A DNA stretch of 64,000 nt from Streptomyces sp. 7-21 (GCF_016741785.1 NZ_JAERRL010000011.1:108068-172067), one strand, 5' to 3'. Numbered from the stretch's first letter, positions 46,613 through 56,114 are shown. The notes: generated from the letters alone by a model not told the origin. Program-made: numbers and translations.

Positions 46613-47827
46613 GTGAGCAGCGACAACGGATCCGGAAACGCGGCTGGGAACACTGAGGTCTGGGACGTCATCGTGGTCGGCGCGGGCCCCGGCGGCGCCG
46701 CCGCCGCGCGCGCGGCCGCCGAGACCGGGCGGCGCGTGCTGCTGGTGGAGAAAGCCGAGCTGCCCAGGTACAAGACCTGCGGCGGCGGCATCATCGGCCC
46801 GTCACGTGACGCCCTGCCGCCCGGCTTCGAACTTCCGCTGCGGGACCGGGTCCACGCCGTCACGTTCTCCCTCAACGGCAAGCTCGCCCGGACCCGGCGC
46901 TCCCGGCGCATGCTCTTCGGCCTCGTCAACCGGCCCGAGTTCGACCAGCGCCTGGTCGAAGCGGCCGTGAAGGCCGGGGCCGAGCTGCGCACCGCAACGG
47001 CCGTCTCCCGCGTCGAGCAGCACGGACCCGCCGTGCCGGACCGCCGCACGGTCGCCGTCGTCCTCGCCAGCGGCGAGACGCTGCTCGCGCGCGCCGTGGT
47101 CGGCGCCGACGGCAGCGCCAGCCGCATAGGAGCACACGTCGGGGTCCGCCTCGACCAGGTCGACCTGGGCCTGGAGTCGGAGATCCCGGTGCCGCCGGAG
47201 GTCGCCAGGGACTGGGCCGGCCGCGTGCACATCGACTGGGGCCCGCTGCCCGGTTCGTACGGCTGGGTCTTCCCCAAGGGCGACACGCTCACCGTCGGCG
47301 TCATCTCCGCCCGCGGCGACGGCGCCGCCACCAAGCGGTACCTGGAGGACTTCATCGCCCGGCTGGGGCTTTCCGGCTTCGAACCGGCCATCAGCTCCGG
47401 GCACCTGACACGCTGCCGCACCGACGATTCGCCGCTCTCCCGCGGCCGCGTGCTGGTGTGCGGGGACGCCGCCGGGCTGCTGGAGCCCTGGACGCGCGAG
47501 GGCATCTCCTTCGCGCTGCGCTCGGGACGTCTCGCCGGCCAGTGGGCCGTGCGGATCGCCGAGGCCGCCGACGCCGTGGACGCCCGCCGCCAGGCCCTGA
47601 ACTACACCTTCGCCATCAAGTCCGGCCTGGGCGTGGAGATGGGCGTCGGCCGGCGGCTGCTGACCATCTTCGCCAGCAGACCCCGGCTGCTGCACGCCGC
47701 CATGATCGGGTTCCGCCCCGCCTGGAACGCGTTCACCCAGATCACCCGCGGCTCCACCACCCTCGCCGGCATCGTCCGGACCTACCCTCTGGCCCGGCGG
47801 GCGCTCACCGCGCTCGACCGCTCCTGA
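46613..47827 (+). CDS. Geranylgeranyl-reductase-family FAD oxidoreductase
   Basis: A 404-residue flavoprotein: FAD dinucleotide motif VIVVGAGPGGAAAARAAAE, VEKAELPRYKTCGGGI, LVNRPEFDQRLVEAA, ADGSASRIGAHVGV and GDAAGLLEPWTREGISFALR, which together define the geranylgeranyl reductase (ChlP/menaquinone-modifying) group. In actinomycetes members reduce isoprenoid side chains of menaquinone or lipids. GTG start. A terminator follows 4 nt after the stop. Confidence 0.9.
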   Translation: MSSDNGSGNAAGNTEVWDVIVVGAGPGGAAAARAAAETGRRVLLVEKAELPRYKTCGGGIIGPSRDALPPGFELPLRDRVHAVTFSLNGKLARTRRSRRMLFGLVNRPEFDQRLVEAAVKAGAELRTATAVSRVEQHGPAVPDRRTVAVVLASGETLLARAVVGADGSASRIGAHVGVRLDQVDLGLESEIPVPPEVARDWAGRVHIDWGPLPGSYGWVFPKGDTLTVGVISARGDGAATKRYLEDFIARLGLSGFEPAISSGHLTRCRTDDSPLSRGRVLVCGDAAGLLEPWTREGISFALRSGRLAGQWAVRIAEAADAVDARRQALNYTFAIKSGLGVEMGVGRRLLTIFASRPRLLHAAMIGFRPAWNAFTQITRGSTTLAGIVRTYPLARRALTALDRS

Positions 47828-47831
47828 CGCC

Positions 47832-47865
47832 GCGGCCGGGCACCGCCGCGGCGGCGCCCGGCCGC
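47832..47865 (+). terminator. Terminator after the flavoprotein gene
   Basis: A perfect 10-bp stem, GCGGCCGGGC with GCCCGGCCGC, and a 14-nt GC loop, immediately after the stop codon. Confidence 0.7.
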
Positions 47866-48058
47866 AGCGGGCCGAAGTCCGCAGCACAGCTCCCCAGCCA
47901 CGGCCTCAGCCAGTGCGCCGGTGCCCGTCACCAGCGGGGCCCGCCAGCGGCCGCCCTCGCACCGCCCTCCCAGGGCGTCGCCGTACGACAGCGGGAGTAC
48001 ACCGGACCACCCCGCACGACGGACGTCCGCGCCACGCACGGCGGCTAGCGTGAGGAGC

Positions 48059-49273
48059 ATGACCTGGCACACCGCACCCGGGGACGAGCCCCGCGAGCCG
48101 CCCTGGCGCCGCTGGCTCACCATGCCGCCCCCCGCGGCCCGGCTGCCGTGGCTCTCCTCGGGTGCGGTGCTGCTCATTCAGCTGGCCGGCTCCCACTTCG
48201 CCGCAGAGAACCAGCCGGACCGGGTGGCCCTCGACACCGCCGGGCGCGCCCTGCTCGCCGCCGGGCCCCTGCTCCTGCTGCTGCGCTACCGCTACCCGCG
48301 CCTCACCGCGTTCGCCACTACCGCCGCCGTCCTCGCCTACCTCGCGGCGGGGTACCCCTACGGTCCCGTCTTCCTCAGCGCCATCGCCGGCTGCGCCGCA
48401 GCCGTCCTCACCGGGCACCGCCGCTCCGCCTGGACCGCCATGGGCGTGCTGTGGACAGGCCTGCTGCTCACCGGCCACTGGCTCTACCGCTGGCTTCCGC
48501 CCGGCGGCGACACCCCCGCCTCCTGGCAGGACGACGCCGGGAACGCCGCGTGGGCCGCCGCCGCCCTGGCCGGTGCCGAACTGCTCCGCGTCCGCCGCGA
48601 ACAGCGGGAGCGCGAGCGCCGCGCCCGCGCAGAGGCCGAACGGCGCCGCGCCGATGAGGAACGCCTCCGCATCGCCCGCGAACTCCACGACGTTCTCGCC
48701 CACAGCATGTCCGTCATCAACGTCCAGGCCGGCGTCGGCCTCGCCCTGCTCGACTCCGACCCCGACCAGGCCCGCACCGCCCTCACCACCATCAAGGCCG
48801 CCAGCAGGGAAGCGCTCGGCGAGGTACGGCAGGTGCTCGACGCCCTCCGCACCCCCGGCGCCGCACCCCGCGCGCCCGCCCCCGGGCTGCGGCAGCTGCC
48901 CCAACTGGCTGACCAGGCAGCCCGGGCGGGCCTGCACGTCGAGACAAAGACGCTGGGCGAGCCCTCCCCTCTGCCGCCCGGCGCCGACCTCGCCGCCTTC
49001 CGCATCATCCAGGAGGCGCTGACCAACACCGTCCGCCACTCGGCCGCCCGCACCGCACGCGTCCGCCTGCACTACACCGGCGGCCACCTCGGCATCCGCG
49101 TCGACGACGACGGCCCCGCGGCCGGCGGCACCACCGGCGGCGGCAACGGACTTATCGGCATGCGCGAACGAGCCGCCGCGTGCGGCGGCACCGTCACGGC
49201 GGGCCCCCGGCCCGGCGGCGGCTTCCGCGTCACCGCCCGGCTGCCGCTCACCACCCCGAGGGAGAACCCGTGA
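48059..49273 (+). CDS. Sensor histidine kinase (HisKA_3 type)
   Basis: A 404-residue membrane kinase. About four transmembrane segments over residues 30-145 with short loops, a charged coiled linker (RREQRERERRARAEAERRRA), the phosphoacceptor region ERLRIARELHDVLAHSMSVI, and an ATPase domain with N-box FRIIQEALTNTVRHS and G-box NGLIGMRERAA. No large extracellular sensor, so it likely senses the membrane. TGAGGAG precedes the ATG; the stop overlaps the response regulator start (GTGA). Confidence 0.94.
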   Translation: MTWHTAPGDEPREPPWRRWLTMPPPAARLPWLSSGAVLLIQLAGSHFAAENQPDRVALDTAGRALLAAGPLLLLLRYRYPRLTAFATTAAVLAYLAAGYPYGPVFLSAIAGCAAAVLTGHRRSAWTAMGVLWTGLLLTGHWLYRWLPPGGDTPASWQDDAGNAAWAAAALAGAELLRVRREQRERERRARAEAERRRADEERLRIARELHDVLAHSMSVINVQAGVGLALLDSDPDQARTALTTIKAASREALGEVRQVLDALRTPGAAPRAPAPGLRQLPQLADQAARAGLHVETKTLGEPSPLPPGADLAAFRIIQEALTNTVRHSAARTARVRLHYTGGHLGIRVDDDGPAAGGTTGGGNGLIGMRERAAACGGTVTAGPRPGGGFRVTARLPLTTPRENP

Positions 49274-49935
49274 TCCGCGTCCTGCTCGCCGACGACCAGA
49301 TCCTGGTGCGCGCCGGCTTCCGCGCCCTCCTCGATGCCCAGCCCGGCATCGAGGTCGCGGGGGAGGCGGCCGACGGAAACGAGGCGCTCGCCCTGGTACG
49401 CGAACACCGGCCCGACCTGGTGCTGATGGACATCCGCATGCCCGGCCTCGACGGGCTCACCGCCACCCGCCGCATCACCGAAGACCCCGCGCTCAGCGGT
49501 GTGCGCGTCGTCATGCTCACCACCTTCGAGCTCGATGAGTACGTCTTCGAGGCCATCCGCTCCGGCGCCTCCGGCTTCCTGGTGAAGGACACCGAGCCCG
49601 ACGAGCTGGTCCGCGCCGTCCACGCCGTGGTCGCCGGCGACGCCCTGCTGTCACCCGGCGTCACCCGCCGCCTGATCGCGGAGTTCGCCGCCCGCTCCAG
49701 GGCACCGGCTGAACCTGCCGGCCTCGCGGAGCTGACCGACCGCGAACGCGAGGTCATGGCCCTCGTCGGCATGGGCCTGACCAACGACGAGATCGCCCGC
49801 CGCCTGGTGGTCTCCCCGCTCACCGCCAAGACCCACGTCAGCCGCGCCATGGTCAAGCTCGGCGCCCGCGACCGCGCCCAGCTCGTCGTCCTCGCCTACG
49901 AGACCGGCCTGGTCCGACCCGGCTGGCTCACGTGA
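49270..49935 (+). CDS. LuxR/NarL-family response regulator
   Basis: A 221-residue regulator: receiver domain with acidic pocket LLADDQ, phosphoacceptor Asp in VLMDIRMPGLDG, switch Thr in MLTTF and Lys in FLVKD. The C-terminal LuxR-type HTH is LTDREREVMALVGMGLTNDE followed by IARRLVVSPLTAKTHVSR. Cognate partner of the overlapping histidine kinase. Targets are not evident. Confidence 0.95.
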   Translation: MIRVLLADDQILVRAGFRALLDAQPGIEVAGEAADGNEALALVREHRPDLVLMDIRMPGLDGLTATRRITEDPALSGVRVVMLTTFELDEYVFEAIRSGASGFLVKDTEPDELVRAVHAVVAGDALLSPGVTRRLIAEFAARSRAPAEPAGLAELTDREREVMALVGMGLTNDEIARRLVVSPLTAKTHVSRAMVKLGARDRAQLVVLAYETGLVRPGWLT

Positions 49936-50143
49936 CCTTCGCACCCCGTTGCGACCGCGACGGGTATGCCGGCCCGGGCTGTCCGCCGCACCCCCTTCCG
50001 CGGTCCCCGCGCGGGCCCCCGGGACGGAGCCTGCCGGCTGGCGCCGCACGGGGGAGTGCCGCTCCCCGGAGGAACTCTCCGCTCCCGCCACCCGCCGGGC
50101 GGCCCCAGGGTGGGGCGTGCAGACACCGCGAAGGAGACCCAGC

Positions 50144-51140
50144 ATGGAGACTCGGACTCTCGGCACAGCCGGCCCCGCCACCTCCGCTCTCGGCCTGGGC
50201 GGCATGAGCATGTCGGGCAGTTACGGCCCTGCCGACCGGGAGGAGAGCATCGCCACCGTGCGCGCCGCGCTGGACGCCGGCGTCACCCTCATCGACACGG
50301 GCGACCACTACGGCAGCGGCCACAACGAGATGCTGCTCGCCGAGGCGCTGCGCGGCCGGCCCCGGGACAGCTACCAGATCAGCGTCAAGTTCGGCGTTAT
50401 GACCGGACCCGGCCTCGGGTTCGGCCACTACGACGGCCGCCCGGCCGCCGTGAAGAACTTCGTCAGCTACTCCCTGACCCGCCTGAACACCGACTACATC
50501 GACATCTACCGCCCTGCCCGCCGCGACCCCAGCGTGCCGATCGAGGACACGGTCGGCGCCGTCAAGGAGCTGGTCGACGCCGGGTACGTCCGCCACATCG
50601 GCCTCTCCGAGGCCGACGCCGAGACGGTCCGCCGGGCACACGCCGTCCACCCGGTCGCGGACCTCCAGATCGAGTACTCGCTCATCTCCCGCGCCGTCGA
50701 GCAGGAGATCCTGCCGACGCTGCGGGAGCTGGGCATCGGCCTGACGGCGTACGGCGTACTGGCCCGCGGCCTGATCTCCGGGCACTGGTTCCCCGAGCGC
50801 TCGCAGGACCCCCGCGACGGCCGCAGCCGCAGCCCGCGCTTCGCAAGCGGGAACGTCGAACACAACCTCGCCCTGGTGGCGGCGATGCGCCCGCTCGCCG
50901 AGGCCGAAGGGGTGCACCATCGCCCAGCTGGCCATCGCCTGGGTGGCCGCGCAGGGCCCGGACATCGTCCCGCTGGTCGGCGCCAGGACCCGCGAGCGGC
51001 TGGCCGGGGCACTGCCCGCCCTCGGCGTCAGGCTCACCGGCGAGGACCTCGCCGCGCTCGACGCGGCGGTGCCGCCCGGCGCCGCCCGCGGTGACCGGTA
51101 CCCGTCCATAGCCATGCACGAGCTCGGCACGGGCAACTGA
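50144..51140 (+). pseudogene. Aldo/keto reductase with a single-base frameshift
   Basis: An aldo/keto reductase reads well from the ATG (METRTLGTAGPATSALGLGG, LIDTGDHYGSGHNEML with catalytic Asp and Tyr, ISVKFG with catalytic Lys) to about residue 255. The frame is then lost at a GGGG run near 50909-50912. Removing one G restores IAQLAIAWVAAQGPDIVPLV and the normal end GDRYPSIAMHELGTGN at 51140. The NADPH-binding C-terminal part (VPLVGARTRERL) is thus out of frame. AAGGAG precedes the ATG. Either a recent inactivation or an assembly error. Confidence 0.8.
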
Positions 51141-51219
51141 CGCTGCCGTCCACCGCGCGGCGGCCGGCAGGCGGCTGCCTCCGCCTCCGCCGCCGCGTGC
51201 GGGCCCCGGCGTCCCCCAG

Positions 51220-51240
51220 TTTGTTTCGTGAAGACACAAA
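51220..51240. promoter_or_regulatory. Candidate operator at the ROK regulator gene
   Basis: Interrupted palindrome TTTGT-TTC...AGAC-ACAAA (7 of 10 arm positions pair), 6 nt before the regulator's ATG and AT-rich against the background; a likely autoregulatory site. Confidence 0.5.
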
Positions 51241-51246
51241 GCGACA

Positions 51247-52470
51247 ATGGGTGACGTGACCCGCACCAGGACCAGGCTCGAACGGGGGCGCAACGCCCTC
51301 GGCCCCGCGCTGGAACTCGTCCACACCGGCCAGGCACCTACCCGAGCCGTCCTCACCACGGCACTCGGCGTCACCCGCGCCACCGCCGGCGCCGTCGCCG
51401 CCGAGCTGCAGTCCCTCGGCCTGATCACCGTCGACTCCCGCCCCGCCGCCTCCGCCGGAAGCCACGGCCGCCCCTCCCACCGCCTCGCGATCGCCGACGA
51501 CGGCCCTGTCGCCCTGGCAGCCCAGATCCACGCCGACGGCTTCCGCGCCGCCCTCGTCGGGCTCGGCGGCCGGATCATCGCCACCACCCCCGGCTGCGTC
51601 ACCGTCAGCGCCGACCCCGCCCAGGTGCTCCGCCAGGTCGTCGACGCCGGCGCCGGACTGCTCGCCACGACCGGACGCCGCTGCATCGGCGCGGGCCTCG
51701 CCGTGCCCACCGCCGTCGCAGAGCCGGAGGGCACCGCCCTCAGCCCGCACCACCTCGCCTGGCCGGCCAGCGCCCCCGTGCGCGACCTGTTCCACCAGTG
51801 CCTGGCCGACGCCGGCCTCGACGTCCCCGGCTTCAGCGGCAACGACGTCAACCTCGCGGCCCTTGCCGAGCACCGCCACGGCGCGGGCAGCGGCTCCCGG
51901 CACCTGCTGTGCGTCGCCACCGGGCACCGCGGCGTCGGCGGCGCCCTCGTCCTCGACGGCCGGCTCCACACCGGCAGCGCCGGCCTCGCCCTCGAAGTCG
52001 GCCACCTCACGGTCGACCCCCACGGCCGTCCCTGCCACTGCGGCAGCCGGGGCTGCCTCGACGTCGAGACCGACCCCCTCGCCTTCCTCGAAGCCGCCGG
52101 CCGGGAACCGGGCCCTGAAGGCTCCCTCCTGGACCAGTCCCGTGAGCTGCTGCGCACCAGCTACCCTGACGACCCCGCCGTCCAGGCCGCCGCCCGCACC
52201 GTCATCGACCGGCTTGGCCTGGGCCTCGCCGGGCTCGTCAACATCCTCAACCCCGACCGCATCATTCTCGGCGGCCTGCACCGCTGGCTCCTGGAGGCCG
52301 ACGCCCCCCGGCTCCGCGCCGTCGTCGAACGGCACAGCCTGTGGGGGAGGAGCGGCGACATCCCCGTCCTGCCCTGCACGCTTGCCCACAACAGCCTCGT
52401 CGGCGCCGCTGAACTCGCCTGGCAGCCCGTCCTCGACGACCCGCTCGGAGCCCTCGAACCCACTGCCTGA
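51247..52470 (+). CDS. ROK-family transcriptional regulator
   Basis: A 407-residue NagC/XylR-type repressor: N-terminal winged HTH (RAVLTTALGVTRATAGAVAA, then ELQSLGLITV) joined to a ROK sugar-binding domain with GFSGNDVNLAALAEHRHGAG, GVGGALVLDG, and the zinc motif HCGSRGCLDVE. The sugar ligand cannot be told. No metabolic operon lies directly downstream, so it may act elsewhere or on the aldo/keto reductase before it. Confidence 0.9.
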   Translation: MGDVTRTRTRLERGRNALGPALELVHTGQAPTRAVLTTALGVTRATAGAVAAELQSLGLITVDSRPAASAGSHGRPSHRLAIADDGPVALAAQIHADGFRAALVGLGGRIIATTPGCVTVSADPAQVLRQVVDAGAGLLATTGRRCIGAGLAVPTAVAEPEGTALSPHHLAWPASAPVRDLFHQCLADAGLDVPGFSGNDVNLAALAEHRHGAGSGSRHLLCVATGHRGVGGALVLDGRLHTGSAGLALEVGHLTVDPHGRPCHCGSRGCLDVETDPLAFLEAAGREPGPEGSLLDQSRELLRTSYPDDPAVQAAARTVIDRLGLGLAGLVNILNPDRIILGGLHRWLLEADAPRLRAVVERHSLWGRSGDIPVLPCTLAHNSLVGAAELAWQPVLDDPLGALEPTA

Positions 52471-52600
52471 CCCTCCGCGCCTGTCCTCCGCCGCCCCCGT
52501 CCGCCACGCCGGCTCGTACACCCGGCCGCACGCCCTCCAGGCCGGGCTGGCCCCCAGCACACCCCTACGTCCGCCTGCCGCTACGCCAGCACCACCCGCG

Positions 52601-52795
52601 CTACAGCCGGATCCCGCCCAGCAGGTCTGCCAGGCTCTCCCCGCCGGCCTCGATGCTCGGCGCCACAGCCGTCCCCGCCAGGTAGAAACCGAACAGCGCG
52701 CACACCACCGCGTGCGAGACCTTCAGTCCGTCCTTGCGGAAGAACAGGAACACCACCACGCCGAGGAGTACGACGCCGGAAACAGAGAGATTCAT
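52601..52795 (-). CDS. Small two-helix membrane protein
   Basis: A 64-residue protein: helix 1 VSGVVLLGVVVFLFF, a short cytoplasmic RKDGLKVS turn, helix 2 HAVVCALFGFYLAGTAVA, then a PSIEAGGESLADLLGGIRL tail. I recall near-identical small proteins in many streptomycetes, some near conjugative-element genes, but cannot verify this. CGGGAG precedes the ATG. Upstream lies an unusually AT-rich regulatory stretch (52796-52860). Confidence 0.8.
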   Translation of the reverse strand: MNLSVSGVVLLGVVVFLFFRKDGLKVSHAVVCALFGFYLAGTAVAPSIEAGGESLADLLGGIRL

Positions 52796-52860
52796 GGCAA
52801 CTCCCGGTATGCATGATCATTACTCACCGTACGTACTGTAAGCCGCAAAGCGGATAATGA
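52796..52860 (-). promoter_or_regulatory. AT-rich promoter region of the small membrane protein
   Basis: About 65 nt with markedly lower GC than its surroundings. It contains TTGCGG as a possible -35, a GTACGTAC palindrome, and a TAATGATCATGCATA stretch close to the gene. I cannot fix the -10. Confidence 0.4.
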
Positions 52861-53006
52861 TTACGACCGGCGCGCACCCGGGTGAAGCTCCCCCGAGCCC
52901 GCGACCGCCCGCGCCCCGCCGGGCGGGCAACAGGTGAGCCGGTACGGAACGCCCCGTCAGGCTCGGTAGGCTGGCCTCCGGCCAAGGGCAAGGAGGAGCA
53001 AGGACG

Positions 53007-54245
53007 ATGGCAGAACGCACGCAGCCGCTGTCGGCACGAGCCAGGCTGGCCGTGACCGCCGGGAAAGCGGCAGCGGCCGTCTCACGCGCCGCGGGCCGCG
53101 GCAGCGGATCGGTGATCGGGGGACGCATCGCACTCAAGCTCGACCCCGACCTGCTCTCTCGCCTCGCCGGCCACCTCGATGTGGTCCTCGTCTCCGCCAC
53201 CAACGGCAAGACCACCACCACCCGGCTGATCGCCGAAGCGCTCCGCGCCGGCGGCGAGGTCGTCTCCAACGCGCTCGGCGCCAACATGCCCGCCGGCATC
53301 ACCAGCGCACTCTCCAGCGGCGGCAACGCCCGCTACGGCGTCCTCGAAGTGGACGAGAAGTACCTCGCGGCCGTCGCCCGCGAGGTCTCTCCCAAGGCCA
53401 TCGCGCTGCTCAACCTCTCGCGCGACCAGCTCGACCGTGCCGCCGAAACCCGCATGCTCGCCGAACGCTGGCGCGAAGGACTCCAGGGAACGAAGGCCAC
53501 CCTCATCGCCAACTGCGACGACCCCCTCGTCGTCTGGGCAGCCTCCTCCTCGCCCAACGTCGTCTGGGTCGCAGCCGGCCAGGAATGGAAGGACGACGCC
53601 TGGTCCTGCCCGTCCTGCGGCGGCGTCCTCTCCCGCCCCGGCGACACCTGGCAGTGCTCATCCTGCGGCTTCGGCCGCCCGAGCCCCACCTGGGTGCTCT
53701 CCGGCGACACGGTCCTCGACCCCCACGGCACCGCCTGGCCCATCCAGCTCCAGCTGCCCGGCCGGGCCAACAAGGCCAACGCCACCACCGCGGCCGCCGT
53801 CGCCGCCACCTTCGGCGTCGCCCCCCAGATCGCGCTCCAGCGCATGCAGTCCGTCACCGCGGTCGCCGGGCGGTACGACGTCGTCAGCTACCAGGGCCGC
53901 GACATCCGCCTCCTGCTCGCGAAAAACCCTGCAGGCTGGCTGGAGACCTTCTCCCTCATCGACCCGCCCCCCACACCCGTCATCCTCTCGGTCAACGCCC
54001 GCAGCGCCGACGGCACCGATACCTCCTGGCTGTGGGACGTCGACTACACGCGCCTCGCCGGCCACCCCATCGCCGTCATCGGCGACCGCCGCCTCGACCT
54101 CGCCGTCCGCCTCGAGGTCGCCGGGGTCGACTTCCGCGTCTGCACCACCCTCCAGGAGGCCGTCCAGCAGTCGCCCCCCGGCCGGATCGAGGCCATCGCG
54201 AACTACACCGCCTTCCAGGACCTCCGCCGCACCGTCGGCAACTGA
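53007..54245 (+). CDS. murT: Lipid II isoglutaminyl synthase subunit MurT
   Basis: A 412-residue Mur-ligase-like protein: VVLVSATNGKTTTTRLIAEA ATP loop, GVLEVDEKYLAAVAREVSP, an inserted zinc ribbon (CPSCGG and CSSCGFG, about residues 200-225) and a C-terminal DUF1727 domain with the DTSWLWDVDY region that supplies the Asp of the amidation site. With GatD it amidates D-Glu of lipid II to D-iGln on the inner membrane face. ATG after AAGGAGGAG. Confidence 0.95.
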   Translation: MAERTQPLSARARLAVTAGKAAAAVSRAAGRGSGSVIGGRIALKLDPDLLSRLAGHLDVVLVSATNGKTTTTRLIAEALRAGGEVVSNALGANMPAGITSALSSGGNARYGVLEVDEKYLAAVAREVSPKAIALLNLSRDQLDRAAETRMLAERWREGLQGTKATLIANCDDPLVVWAASSSPNVVWVAAGQEWKDDAWSCPSCGGVLSRPGDTWQCSSCGFGRPSPTWVLSGDTVLDPHGTAWPIQLQLPGRANKANATTAAAVAATFGVAPQIALQRMQSVTAVAGRYDVVSYQGRDIRLLLAKNPAGWLETFSLIDPPPTPVILSVNARSADGTDTSWLWDVDYTRLAGHPIAVIGDRRLDLAVRLEVAGVDFRVCTTLQEAVQQSPPGRIEAIANYTAFQDLRRTVGN

Positions 54246-54263
54246 CCGCCCAAGGACGCCCCC

Positions 54264-54995
54264 ATGAGCACCTCAAGCCTCCGGCTCGTCTGGGTCTACC
54301 CCGACCTCCTGAGCACCTACGGCGACCAGGGCAACGTGCTGGTCACCGAGCGCCGCGCCCGCCAGCGCGGCCTGCCCGTCGAGCGCGTCGACATCCGCTC
54401 CGACCAGCCCGTTCCCACCTCCGGCGACATCTACCTGATCGGCGGCGGTGAGGACCGCCCGCAGCGCCTGGCCGCCGAGCGCCTGCGCCGCGACGGCGGC
54501 CTCAACCGCGCCGCCGACAACGGCGCCGTCATCTTCTCCGTCTGCGCCGGCTACCAGATCCTCGGCCACGAGTTCATCAACGACCTCGGCCAGCGCGAAC
54601 CGGGCCTCGGGCTCCTCGACGTCACCAGCGCCCGCGGCACCGCCGAACGCTGCGTCGGCGACGTTCTCGCCGACATCGACGAGCAGCTCGCCCTGCCGCA
54701 GCTCACCGGCTTCGAGAACCACCAGGGCGTCACCCACCTCGGCCCCGGCGTCCGCCCCTTCGCCCGCGTCCGCCTCGGCAACGGCAACGGCACCGGCGAC
54801 GGCACCGAGGGCGCCTGGTGCGACACCATCTTCGGCACCTACATGCACGGCCCCGTGCTCGCCCGCAACCCGCACATCGCGGACCTCCTCATCCGCCTCG
54901 CGCTCGACGTCAACGCGCTCACCCCCGTCGACGACCGCTGGTACGACGCGCTGCGGGCCGAACGCATCGCCGCGGCCACCGCCGCCGCCACCTGA
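54264..54995 (+). CDS. gatD: Lipid II isoglutaminyl synthase glutaminase subunit GatD
   Basis: A 243-residue class I glutamine amidotransferase: VWVYPDLLSTYGDQGNVLVT, nucleophile elbow IFSVCAGYQILGHEF (Cys) and TYMHGPVLARNPHIADLL (His). Supplies ammonia from glutamine to MurT. Starts 18 nt after murT and ends just before a terminator, forming a compact two-gene operon. Confidence 0.95.
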   Translation: MSTSSLRLVWVYPDLLSTYGDQGNVLVTERRARQRGLPVERVDIRSDQPVPTSGDIYLIGGGEDRPQRLAAERLRRDGGLNRAADNGAVIFSVCAGYQILGHEFINDLGQREPGLGLLDVTSARGTAERCVGDVLADIDEQLALPQLTGFENHQGVTHLGPGVRPFARVRLGNGNGTGDGTEGAWCDTIFGTYMHGPVLARNPHIADLLIRLALDVNALTPVDDRWYDALRAERIAAATAAAT

Positions 54996-55010
54996 CCCCG
55001 CGCCGAACCC

Positions 55011-55040
55011 GGCCCCCGGCGACCGCACCGCCCGGGGGCC
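55011..55040 (+). terminator. Terminator after gatD
   Basis: A 9-bp stem, GGCCCCCGG with CCGGGGGCC, and a 12-nt loop, 15 nt after the stop. Confidence 0.65.
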
Positions 55041-55093
55041 GTCCTATCGTGCATAAGGGAAACAACACCCCAGGCCAGGACGGAGCGCACCCC

Positions 55094-56041
55094 ATGGACC
55101 ACGGCGACCACGGCACCACCGACCTGCCGCCCCTCACGGTCACCAGCGCGCTCGACCCCGGCGGCGACCCAGTCTTCCTCGCGGGCTGTCTCGTCACCCT
55201 CGCCCTCTACGCCTGGGGCGTCCTCCGCCTCCGCCTGCGCGGCGACACCTGGAACCCCGGCCGCACCGCAGCCTTCACGCTCGGCGTCCTAAGCGTCGCC
55301 CTCGTCACCTGCACCCGGCTGAACGACTACGGCATGGTCCTCTTCAGCGCCCACATGGTGCAGCACATGGTCATCAGCATGGTCTCGCCGATCCTCATGC
55401 TGCTCGGCGCGCCCGTGACCCTCCTGCTCCGGGCCCTTCCCGCCGCCCCCCGCGGCCGCCGCGGCCCGCGCGAAATCGTCGTCGCCTTCCTCCACAGCCG
55501 CTACGTCCGGCTCATCACCACCCCCCTCGTCACCATCTCCCTCTTCATCGCGAGCCTCTACGCCCTCTACTTCACGCCCCTCTTCGACGCCCTCATGGGC
55601 AGCCGCGTCGGGCACCTCGCGATGATGCTCCACTTCCTCGCCGTCGGCCTGGTCTTCTTCTGGCCGATCATGGGCGTCGACCCCGGCCCCCGCCGCCCCA
55701 GCCACCTGATGCGCATGCTGGAACTGTTCGCCACCATGCCGTTCCACGCCTTCTTCGGCATCGCCCTCATGATGGCCTCCGCACCCATGGTCGGCACCTT
55801 CGACAGCCCGCCCGCCAGCCTCGCCACCGACGCCGTCTCCGACCAGAACGCCGCCGGCGGCATCGCCTGGGCCTTCAGCGAGATCCCCGCGGTGATCGTG
55901 CTCGTCGCCCTCGTCATCCAGTGGTACGTCTCCGAGCAGCGCCGTGCCCGCCGCCTGGACCGCGCCGCCGACCGCGACGGCGACCGGGAACTCGCCTCCT
56001 ACAACGCCTACCTCTCCTCCCTCAGCTCCCGCCGCGCCTGA
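55094..56041 (+). CDS. CtaG-like (caa3-type) cytochrome c oxidase assembly protein
   Basis: A 315-residue polytopic membrane protein with about seven hydrophobic helices. Family motifs: YGMVLFSAHMVQHMVISMVS, PILMLLGAPVTLLLRALP, MMLHFLAVGLVFFWPIMGVD and PFHAFFGIALMMAS. The His residues in membrane helices may bind copper or heme during oxidase assembly. N-terminal MDHGDHG is His-rich. Monocistronic between two hairpins. Confidence 0.9.
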   Translation: MDHGDHGTTDLPPLTVTSALDPGGDPVFLAGCLVTLALYAWGVLRLRLRGDTWNPGRTAAFTLGVLSVALVTCTRLNDYGMVLFSAHMVQHMVISMVSPILMLLGAPVTLLLRALPAAPRGRRGPREIVVAFLHSRYVRLITTPLVTISLFIASLYALYFTPLFDALMGSRVGHLAMMLHFLAVGLVFFWPIMGVDPGPRRPSHLMRMLELFATMPFHAFFGIALMMASAPMVGTFDSPPASLATDAVSDQNAAGGIAWAFSEIPAVIVLVALVIQWYVSEQRRARRLDRAADRDGDRELASYNAYLSSLSSRRA

Positions 56042-56080
56042 GCCCGCGGCCCGAGCACCAGGCCTGCCCCGGCCACCGCA

Positions 56081-56108
56081 CGGGGCGGCGCCCGCAGGCA
56101 CCGCCCCG
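56081..56108. terminator. Bidirectional hairpin between convergent genes
   Basis: An 8-bp stem, CGGGGCGG with CCGCCCCG, in the 73-nt gap between the CtaG-like gene and the DUF885 gene. Confidence 0.55.
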
Positions 56109-56114
56109 CCGCGG

